Positions 1 through 4,757 of a DNA stretch of 5,339 nt are shown here, in pieces (position 1 is the stretch's first letter; each line of letters starts with the position of its first letter). The DNA is from Actinomycetota bacterium (GTDB taxonomy: Bacteria; Actinomycetota; Actinomycetes; S36-B12; UBA5976). The notes beneath the pieces are model-generated. The model saw only the letters and a program-made list of their open reading frames with translations. It was not told the origin of the DNA and did not search any database. The position numbers and the translations under genes were made by a program. The stretch covers positions 1 to 5,339 of the forward strand of contig RGCY01000088.1 of assembly GCA_009918865.1 (NCBI GenBank), in the 5' to 3' direction.

Positions 1-1
1 T

Positions 2-340
2 GAAGGCGAGCCTGCGCGAGTTGTGTTTCACTGCTTCTCAGGCGATGAGAAGTTGGCGAATGTGTGCGCTGATAATGGTTGGTACGCGTCCTTTGCGGGA
101 ACGGTTACTTACAAGAATGCTGGCGACATCCGCGCCGCACTGCGAGCATTGCCGGCGAGTTTGATTCTCACGGAAACTGACGCACCCTTTCTGCCGCCAG
201 TTCCTTATCGAGGTCAAGTGAATGCTTCCGAATTGATGCCACTGACTGTGCGAGCGATGGCCGCAGAAAGAGATGCTCCGCTTGAGGAGTTCTGTGCTCA
301 GGTGCAAGCCAATGCATTTGCGGTGTTTGGTGTCTGGTGA
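2..340 (+). CDS. tatD: TatD-family metal-dependent hydrolase, C-terminal part (5' end outside window)
   Basis: The reading frame is open from the left edge of the window, so only the last 112 residues are present; TatD proteins are usually about 255-300 residues. Two family landmarks are visible: HCFSG at fragment residues 10-14, and TETDAPFLPPVPYRG near residues 57-71, whose Asp (residue 60) is the conserved C-terminal metal/catalytic aspartate of this TIM-barrel amidohydrolase fold. The N-terminal metal-binding HxH lies upstream of the window. TatD enzymes are cytoplasmic, Mg-dependent 3'-5' exonucleases/deoxyribonucleases linked to DNA repair and RNA quality control; the exact substrate cannot be told from this fragment. 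The GTG at 23 is an internal valine (VVFHCFSG), not a start. The frame ends with TGA 338-340, 54 nt before ksgA. In many Actinomycetota tatD follows metG and precedes rpfB or ksgA, which fits this position. The family is certain; the precise activity is inferred. Confidence 0.93.
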   Translation, partial: EGEPARVVFHCFSGDEKLANVCADNGWYASFAGTVTYKNAGDIRAALRALPASLILTETDAPFLPPVPYRGQVNASELMPLTVRAMAAERDAPLEEFCAQVQANAFAVFGVW

Positions 341-394
341 CTGCGCGCCGAGCGATGGCGAGCGTTTCGGCGGTGCGCACAGTGGTGACGGCAC

Positions 395-1243
395 ATGATG
401 GCGCCGATGCCGATGGTTCTGCTCGGTGGCAATGACATCAAGGAACTTGCTGCACGCTACGGAATTCGACCGACCAAACAGCGCGGTCAGAACTTTGTCA
501 CTGATCCCAACACCGTTCGAATGATTGTTTCGCACGCCCATCTGCAACCAGACGATGTCGTTGTCGAAGTTGGGCCAGGTCTGGGTAGCCTCACATTGGC
601 ACTGTTGCAAACTGTGGCTGCCGTTGTGGCTGTTGAAGTCGACTCAGCCTTGGCTGCGGCTCTGCCCTTCACCGTCGAGCACAAACTTGCGCCTGTTGCA
701 TCGCGCTTGCACATGGTGCATGCGGATGCACTGACTGTGCAGGAACTCCCGTGTGAACCCACTGCAATGGTGAGTAATTTGCCTTACAACGTTGCGGTGC
801 CGGTGTTGCTGTCGTTCCTTGAACGATTCCCCAGCATCGAGCGCGTGCTAGTGATGGTCCAGGCAGAAGTTGCCGACCGATTGGCGGCAGCGCCTGGGTC
901 GCGCACATATGGCGTTCCGAGCGTGAAAGCTCAGTGGTATGCAGATGTGAGCAAAGTCGCGACTATTGGTCGCAATGTGTTTTGGCCTGCGCCAAACGTC
1001 GATAGCGCGCTGGTTTTTTTGCAACGCCGAGAGCAACCGGCAGCCAATCGCACTACGGCATTTCGACTCATTGACGCTGGTTTCGCGCAACGTCGAAAAA
1101 CCTTGCGAAGTGCCCTCGCCAGTGCACTCGGCGGTTCAGAAGCCGCTGCCGCGGCATTGCAGCAAGCGGGCATTGAGCCGTCTGCTCGCGCTGAGGTGCT
1201 CTCGGTGGAGCACTGGGCGCGGCTTGCCGAAGTCTGCTCATAG
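395..1243 (+). CDS. ksgA: 16S rRNA (adenine(1518)-N6/adenine(1519)-N6)-dimethyltransferase KsgA/RsmA
   Basis: This cytoplasmic enzyme uses four S-adenosylmethionine molecules to dimethylate two adjacent adenines in the 3'-terminal helix 45 of 16S rRNA, a late quality-control step of 30S assembly. Loss of the enzyme classically gives kasugamycin resistance. Visible motifs in the 282-residue protein are QNF (32-34), the SAM-binding loop EVGPGLGSLT (58-67), the acidic residue after strand 2 (E81 in AVEVD), HADAL (109-113), the catalytic motif NLPY (128-131), VQAEVADR (155-162) and VFWPAPNVDSAL (195-206), followed by the usual small helical C-terminal domain. Length is normal for the family. An in-frame TGA at 386-388 rules out an earlier start. 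ATGs at 395, 398, 407 and 413 are all possible; homology begins around residue 8, so 407 or 413 may be the true start. Only a weak GGTGA (384-388) precedes 395. ispE follows after 9 nt, suggesting co-transcription. Confidence 0.96.
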   Translation: MMAPMPMVLLGGNDIKELAARYGIRPTKQRGQNFVTDPNTVRMIVSHAHLQPDDVVVEVGPGLGSLTLALLQTVAAVVAVEVDSALAAALPFTVEHKLAPVASRLHMVHADALTVQELPCEPTAMVSNLPYNVAVPVLLSFLERFPSIERVLVMVQAEVADRLAAAPGSRTYGVPSVKAQWYADVSKVATIGRNVFWPAPNVDSALVFLQRREQPAANRTTAFRLIDAGFAQRRKTLRSALASALGGSEAAAAALQQAGIEPSARAEVLSVEHWARLAEVCS

Positions 1244-1252
1244 GGTGATGTC

Positions 1253-2158
1253 GTGTCTGTCACCGTGACCGCTCCAGCCAAAGTCAATCTTTCGCTCTCA
1301 GTCGGTCCGCTGCGCCCGGATGGCTATCACGACATCGCAACGGTGTTCCACGCATTGTCACTTCACGACACTGTGACAGTCTCAGAGTCAGATGAACCGG
1401 GCATCAGCATTGACATGCGCGTGCTAGGGGTTGTGCCGGTTGACCAAGACAACTTGGCCATGCGTGCGGTGCAGGCGCTGGCACACTATGTGAATCGGCC
1501 CGGAAATGTGCATGTGAACATCATCAAACGCATTCCGATTGCAGCCGGTCTCGCCGGGGGTAGTGCTGATGCCGCCGGGGCTTTGGTTGCGTGCAATGAG
1601 TTGTGGCACACAGGTTTATCAATGTCAGAGTTAACCGACATCGCTGCCACGCTCGGCTCGGATGTGGCGTTTGCGTTGCGCGGCGGAACGATGGTGGGCA
1701 CAGGTCGCGGTGAACGTCTTGCCCCAGTGCTGGCAGCCACGTCCTCACCTTTGCACTGGGTGATTGCCGCCAGCGGCACAGGACTGAGCACCCCTGAGGT
1801 TTACCGAACGCTGGATGACATTCGTGAACAGTCGGGAATCGATGCGGATGAACCAGAGGTGTCGCTCGACATGATGTTGGCGTTGCGCTCTGGTGTGGTG
1901 GATGACATTGCGGCCGCATTGGCCAATGACTTGCAGCAAGCCGCTTTGAGATTGCGCCCATCACTTGCCCGCACGTTGCAGGCGGGCATTGAATCCGGCG
2001 CGGTTGGGGCAATTGTGTCGGGTAGTGGGCCATCGTGTGTCTTTCTAGCGCGCGATGCAGACCACAGCGTTGACCTTGCGGTTGAACTTTCTGCATCGGG
2101 AACGTGCGACACCATCTTGCGCGCAACTGGACCGGCAGCTGGAGTGCAACTGGCATGA
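1253..2158 (+). CDS. ispE: 4-diphosphocytidyl-2-C-methyl-D-erythritol kinase IspE
   Basis: This cytoplasmic GHMP-superfamily kinase phosphorylates the 2-hydroxyl of CDP-methylerythritol with ATP, the fourth step of the MEP (non-mevalonate) route to isopentenyl diphosphate. The 301-residue protein shows the three GHMP motifs: PAKVNLSLSV near the N-terminus with K10, IPIAAGLAGGSADAAGA (94-110) as the glycine-rich ATP loop, and AIVSGSGPSCVFLA (253-266) near the C-terminus. K10 and D137 (in LGSDVAFALRGG) match the catalytic Lys/Asp pair of the Escherichia coli enzyme. Residue 139 is Ala where many homologues have Pro, a mild variation. The GTG at 1253 is the first possible start after the in-frame ksgA stop codon (1241-1243) and puts the conserved N-terminus at the expected distance; a weak GGTGA (1244-1248) precedes it. 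The stop codon overlaps the ATG of the next gene. The gene order ksgA-ispE is common in Actinomycetota. Confidence 0.97.
   Translation: MSVTVTAPAKVNLSLSVGPLRPDGYHDIATVFHALSLHDTVTVSESDEPGISIDMRVLGVVPVDQDNLAMRAVQALAHYVNRPGNVHVNIIKRIPIAAGLAGGSADAAGALVACNELWHTGLSMSELTDIAATLGSDVAFALRGGTMVGTGRGERLAPVLAATSSPLHWVIAASGTGLSTPEVYRTLDDIREQSGIDADEPEVSLDMMLALRSGVVDDIAAALANDLQQAALRLRPSLARTLQAGIESGAVGAIVSGSGPSCVFLARDADHSVDLAVELSASGTCDTILRATGPAAGVQLA
2141..2144 (+). promoter_or_regulatory. Probable ribosome binding site (GGAG) of the ABC-F gene
   Basis: GGAG lies inside the 3' end of ispE, 10 nt before the ATG at 2155. It is the clearest Shine-Dalgarno-like match near any start in this run and supports 2155 over the in-frame upstream ATG at 2104. 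Because the ATG overlaps the ispE stop codon, translational coupling is also likely. Confidence 0.5.
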
Positions 2159-3993
2159 GCACAAGCCCGTTGCTTGCCGTTGAAGGTGTGACCATCGTCT
2201 ACGGAACTCGAACTGTTCTAGACGCCGTCACGCTTGGTGTCATGCCAGGTGAGCGGATTGGAGTTGTTGGCCGCAACGGCGGAGGCAAAACCACTTTGGT
2301 GGAAGTGCTTGCAGGCGTACGTGAGCCGGATGCCGGTCGAGTGGTGCGCACCGGCGGCACGAGCGTGCAATTAGTGAGCCAAGACCACGATGCGCCTGGC
2401 CATCACACGCTGGCTGAGTATTTGTTTGGTGATCAACCTCCCCACACATGGGCGAGTAAACCTTTGGTTCGTGAAGTCTTGGATGGACTCGTTGGTGGTG
2501 TTGGCGCCACGGGCTACCCCCATGGCATGACGACCTCATTGGCTGCGATGTCGGGTGGGCAGCGTCGCAAGGCAGAACTTGCACGGGCGCTGATGCAGGA
2601 CAGCGATGTTGTGATTCTGGACGAACCAACAAACCACCTTGAAATTGAAGCCATTGATTGGCTCGCTGGGTTCATCACTCGCCGCCGCGGAGCAACTGTT
2701 TTAGTCACACACGACCGTTGGTTTCTCGATGCCTGTTGCACCGGCACCTGGGAAGTAGCCGACGGCTCCGTGCACAAATATGAAGGTGGCTACGCAGCAT
2801 TTGTGCTGGCAAGAGCCGAACGCCAACGGCGCGAAGATGTCACTGAAGAACGGCGTCAAAACTTGCTGCGTAAAGAACTTGCATGGTTGCGCAGGGGAGC
2901 GCCGGCGCGCACAAGTAAACCAAAGTTCCGGATTGCAGCAGCCGAAGCGTTAATCTCGAATGTGCCGGCACCACGGGACAGCGTGAACTTGATGCAGACT
3001 GCTTCCGCTCGACTCGGTAAGAAAGTCGTAAATCTGCATGACGCATCGTTTGCACCGGCTGCGCATGAAAACCCCGTTTTCGAAGCACTCACTTGGAATC
3101 TTGCACCCGGCACTCGGTATGGCTTGCTTGGACCTAATGGCATAGGCAAAACCACGCTGCTGAATGCGATTGCAAGTGCAGCAGGTGTTGATGTGCACAC
3201 AGCACCGGATAAACGTCACGGCCGCATTGAAGTTGGCACCACGGTGGTGGTTGGGGTGCTGTCTCAGATGGCAGATGAAACACCAGCTGATGTGCAGGTG
3301 TTGCCATATGTGGAGTCGCTGCGGCCGATGGTTGAGGTGGATGGAAATGACATCACGGCACGTTCTTTGCTTGAACGCTTTGGTTTCACTGGCAATCGGC
3401 TCACGACTTTCATTCGTGACCTCAGTGGCGGCGAAAAGCGACGGCTTGCGTTGCTGACCGTGCTGCTCGCCGGACCGAATGTGCTGTTGCTCGATGAGCC
3501 GACCAACGATCTCGACACTGACACGGCCGCAGAGTTCGAAGACTTACTCGACACCTGGCCAGGAACAGTTGTGAGCGTTTCCCACGATCGCTATTTCCTC
3601 GAGCGCACATGTGATCAGATGTATGCACTGCTACCGCAGTTGGGGCACCCAGCACACCTGCGGCATTTGGTTGGTGGAGTGGAGCAGTACTTGGCTCTAC
3701 GCAACCCGGTGCAGGCTCCCGTTGGCCAGCCAGCGGCCGCTGCTGCCACTAAGGCACAGGGACCCACCGGGGCAGAGATTCATGCTGCGCGTAAGAACGT
3801 TCAGCGCATTGAACGTCGGCTAGCAAAGATTGATGAACTACTTGCTGCGCTGTCAGATGAAGTTGAGCAATCAGCCAGTGATTACGAGCGGCTACAAAAC
3901 CTGCTCGCACAGATGACTGAACTAACTGCCGAGAAGCAGTCCTTAGAAGAGCAGTGGCTTGAATCGGCGGACATTGCTGGTTCGGGGCAGTAG
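2155..3993 (+). CDS. ABC-F family ATP-binding protein, Uup-like, with C-terminal coiled coil
   Basis: This is a soluble protein with two fused ABC ATPase domains and no membrane segments, 612 residues from the ATG at 2155. Domain 1 has Walker A GRNGGGKTT (39-47), signature MSGGQ (132-136), Walker B with ILDEPTNHL (154-162, catalytic E157) and switch histidine THD (185-187). Domain 2 has Walker A GPNGIGKTT (326-334), signature LSGGE (423-427), LLLDEPTNDLD (444-454, E448) and SHDRYFLER (476-484). The inter-domain linker includes KELAWLRRGAPARTSKPKFRI (about 240-260), the basic segment typical of Uup-type ABC-F proteins. An Ala/Pro-rich stretch (about 518-538) leads to a charged, heptad-like C-terminal region (about 541-605), probably a coiled coil. 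Known ABC-F proteins bind the ribosomal E site and tune translation or protect against antibiotics; Uup is also tied to DNA branch handling. Which role applies here is unknown. The ATGA overlap with ispE and the GGAG at 2141 support this start; starting at 2104 would add 17 residues that look like ispE read in another frame. Confidence 0.93.
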   Translation: MSTSPLLAVEGVTIVYGTRTVLDAVTLGVMPGERIGVVGRNGGGKTTLVEVLAGVREPDAGRVVRTGGTSVQLVSQDHDAPGHHTLAEYLFGDQPPHTWASKPLVREVLDGLVGGVGATGYPHGMTTSLAAMSGGQRRKAELARALMQDSDVVILDEPTNHLEIEAIDWLAGFITRRRGATVLVTHDRWFLDACCTGTWEVADGSVHKYEGGYAAFVLARAERQRREDVTEERRQNLLRKELAWLRRGAPARTSKPKFRIAAAEALISNVPAPRDSVNLMQTASARLGKKVVNLHDASFAPAAHENPVFEALTWNLAPGTRYGLLGPNGIGKTTLLNAIASAAGVDVHTAPDKRHGRIEVGTTVVVGVLSQMADETPADVQVLPYVESLRPMVEVDGNDITARSLLERFGFTGNRLTTFIRDLSGGEKRRLALLTVLLAGPNVLLLDEPTNDLDTDTAAEFEDLLDTWPGTVVSVSHDRYFLERTCDQMYALLPQLGHPAHLRHLVGGVEQYLALRNPVQAPVGQPAAAAATKAQGPTGAEIHAARKNVQRIERRLAKIDELLAALSDEVEQSASDYERLQNLLAQMTELTAEKQSLEEQWLESADIAGSGQ

Positions 3994-4000
3994 CCCCGGA
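3981..4000. terminator. Candidate hairpin terminator between the convergent ABC-F and marR genes
   Basis: A perfect 6-bp inverted repeat (CGGGGC at 3983-3988, GCCCCG at 3993-3998) has loop AGTA and extends to 8 pairs with one G-U and one A-U pair. The ABC-F stop codon TAG (3991-3993) straddles the loop and the right arm. No T-tract follows on either strand, so it is not a classic intrinsic terminator. GC-rich hairpins without U-tracts have been proposed as terminators in Actinomycetota. Its place in a 27-nt convergent gap suggests it could act in both directions. Confidence 0.4.
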
Positions 4001-4020
4001 GCACATCGCCGATGGGATCC

Positions 4021-4524
4021 TCAGAGTTCAGAATCACTCTCAACTGAATGCAACAGCGAACGCAGTAAGCCTGCGAGTGCCGTTTGTTCCTCCGCACTTA
4101 GTGTGGAGAGCAAGTCATGTTCCTGCTGCAGCAACGACGCCAACGCCGCATCCACGCGCTGTTTGCCTTGCGCAGAGAGTCTCACCAACACTCCGCGACC
4201 GTCTTGCGGATCAGGTAGCCGTTCGACTAAACCCCGAACAACAAGTCGATCTATGCGGTGAGTGACTGTCCCACTTGTGACCAATGTGCTCGCACCAAGT
4301 GCGCCCGCCGAGAGTTGGTAGGGGTCGCCTGAGCGGCGCAGTGCTGCGAGCACGTCAAAATCGCCGAGGTCGAGATCATGCTCCGCAAAAGCCTCACGTC
4401 GTGCCCGGTCGAGCAGGCGAGCCAGACGGGTAACCCGTGAGAGCACTGCCAATGGGCCGACGGGTAAGTCGGGGCGCTCGCGTTGCCACGCGTCAATCAG
4501 CGCATCAACTTCATCCCGAGCCAT
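4021..4524 (-). CDS. MarR-family winged-helix transcriptional regulator
   Basis: This is a 167-residue cytoplasmic protein, a usual MarR length. The middle carries the winged helix-turn-helix: LSAGALGASTLVTSGTVTHR (71-90) covers the HTH with its recognition helix, IDRLVVRGLVERL (91-103) follows, and the wing is DPQDGRGVLVRLS (105-117), with the conserved D-x-R-type tip at D108-R110. Flanking N- and C-terminal helices would form the dimer interface. MarR proteins bind palindromic operators as dimers and often release DNA on binding phenolic or other small ligands; the ligand here cannot be read from the sequence. The ATG at 4522-4524 is chosen because the open frame upstream runs antisense through the tRNA gene and shows no homology. 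No Shine-Dalgarno sequence is visible, but a TACGAT box 8 nt upstream suggests a leaderless or nearly leaderless mRNA. It is convergent with the ABC-F gene and divergent from tRNA-Gln and glmU. Targets are unknown; autoregulation is usual for the family. Confidence 0.92.
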   Translation of the reverse strand: MARDEVDALIDAWQRERPDLPVGPLAVLSRVTRLARLLDRARREAFAEHDLDLGDFDVLAALRRSGDPYQLSAGALGASTLVTSGTVTHRIDRLVVRGLVERLPDPQDGRGVLVRLSAQGKQRVDAALASLLQQEHDLLSTLSAEEQTALAGLLRSLLHSVESDSEL

Positions 4525-4532
4525 GGCACATG

Positions 4533-4564
4533 ATCGTAAGCCTGTGCGCTCAGTCCGCCGCCAA
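4533..4564 (-). promoter_or_regulatory. Candidate marR promoter giving a near-leaderless transcript
   Basis: On the minus strand, TACGAT (4538 to 4533) fits the -10 consensus TAnnnT and ends 8 nt before the marR ATG. Transcription would therefore begin at or within a couple of bases of the start codon. A poor -35 match, TTGGCG (4564 to 4559), lies 20 nt upstream, longer than ideal. The absence of a Shine-Dalgarno sequence agrees with leaderless translation, which is common in Actinomycetota. The claim rests on the -10 box and its spacing. Confidence 0.35.
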
Positions 4565-4577
4565 GGCGTGAGTGCGC
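4544..4577. repeat. Imperfect inverted repeat upstream of marR, possible operator
   Basis: Arms GTGCGCTCA (4544-4552) and TGAGTGCGC (4569-4577) pair over 9 positions, two of them G-U. An inner CGCC (4556-4559) / GGCG (4565-4568) stem closes a GCCAA loop, leaving a 3-nt bulge (4553-4555). The element fills much of the space between marR and tRNA-Gln and covers the presumed -35 region of marR. It could be a MarR operator, the remnant of a terminator, or a chance GC-rich palindrome. Confidence 0.3.
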
Positions 4578-4599
4578 GAGTGGGAAGATGACGCCACTG

Positions 4600-4671
4600 T
4601 CCCCCGTGGGGTAATTGGCAGCCCGCCGTCCTTTGGAGTCGGTTGTCTTGGTTCGAGTCCAGGCGGGGGAA
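4600..4671 (+). tRNA. tRNA-Gln, anticodon TTG
   Basis: The cloverleaf can be folded by hand. The acceptor stem TCCCCCG (4600-4606) pairs perfectly with CGGGGGA (4664-4670). The D arm is GGG (4609-4611) / CCC (4622-4624) around TAATTGGCAG. The anticodon stem is CCGTC (4626-4630) / GTCGG (4638-4642) with loop CTTTGGA (4631-4637), giving anticodon TTG at 4633-4635, which reads CAA and CAG by wobble. The variable loop is TTGT. The T arm is CTTGG (4647-4651) / CCAGG (4659-4663) with loop TTCGAGT, and the discriminator base is A (4671). CCA is not encoded and must be added by nucleotidyltransferase. The sequence closely resembles actinobacterial tRNA-Gln as I remember it, including TAATTGGCAG and CTTGGTTCGAGTCCAGG. 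One oddity is a T-T mismatch in the anticodon stem (4629/4639). In Actinomycetota this tRNA is normally charged as Glu-tRNA and then amidated by GatCAB. I see no convincing promoter directly upstream. Confidence 0.95.
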
Positions 4672-4681
4672 CAAGTGCAGT

Positions 4682-4717
4682 TCGTGCGACCGGGTGCCGT
4701 GTGCCCCGGTCGCGCGA
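4682..4717 (+). terminator. Strong hairpin, probable tRNA-Gln terminator
   Basis: GCGACCGGG (4686-4694) and CCCGGTCGC (4705-4713) are perfect complements. Pairing continues outward to 4682/4717, giving about 13 pairs with one G-U, around a 10-nt loop (4695-4704). It starts 10 nt after the tRNA 3' end and ends 26 nt before the glmU -10 box, where a tRNA terminator would be expected. There is no T-tract, so either U-less termination or a processing/stabilising role is possible. Confidence 0.55.
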
Positions 4718-4718
4718 C

Positions 4719-4749
4719 CTGTCAGCCACGAAAGTCTCATCGCTAGGCT
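4719..4749 (+). promoter_or_regulatory. Candidate glmU promoter giving a near-leaderless transcript
   Basis: TAGGCT (4744-4749) fits the actinobacterial -10 consensus TAnnnT and lies 8 nt before the GTG start of glmU. CTGTCA (4719-4724) matches TTGACA at four of six positions, with a 19-nt spacer. No Shine-Dalgarno sequence lies between the box and the GTG, as expected for a leaderless message. It sits just after the tRNA hairpin, so glmU appears to be transcribed independently of tRNA-Gln. Confidence 0.5.
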
Positions 4750-4757
4750 TGCCACCC

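Noticed and set aside
38..610. Long minus-strand open frame across tatD and the start of ksgA (190 codons)
   Set aside because: It overlaps two clearly conserved genes on the other strand, has a low-complexity composition rich in His, Arg and Ser, and shows no recognisable motif.
2104..2154. Earlier in-frame ATG for the ABC-F protein, adding 17 residues
   Set aside because: The added residues come from the ispE coding region in another frame and look nothing like an ABC-F N-terminus. The ATG at 2155 has a GGAG upstream and the typical ATGA overlap.
1524..2195. Long minus-strand open frame opposite ispE (223 codons)
   Set aside because: It is a shadow of ispE in a moderately GC-rich genome; its translation is rich in Pro, His, Arg and Cys with no domain pattern.
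4004..4014. Small palindrome CATCG-C-CGATG in the ABC-F/marR gap
   Set aside because: A one-base loop cannot form an RNA hairpin, and an 11-nt dyad is expected by chance at this length scale.
4425..4467. Perfect palindrome ACGGGT-A-ACCCGT (4426-4438), with GACGGGTAA repeated at 4459-4467
   Set aside because: It lies inside conserved marR coding sequence, far from the promoter, and its short arms can be explained by Arg/Thr/Pro/Val codons. I keep it only as a note in case operator searches find the same motif elsewhere.
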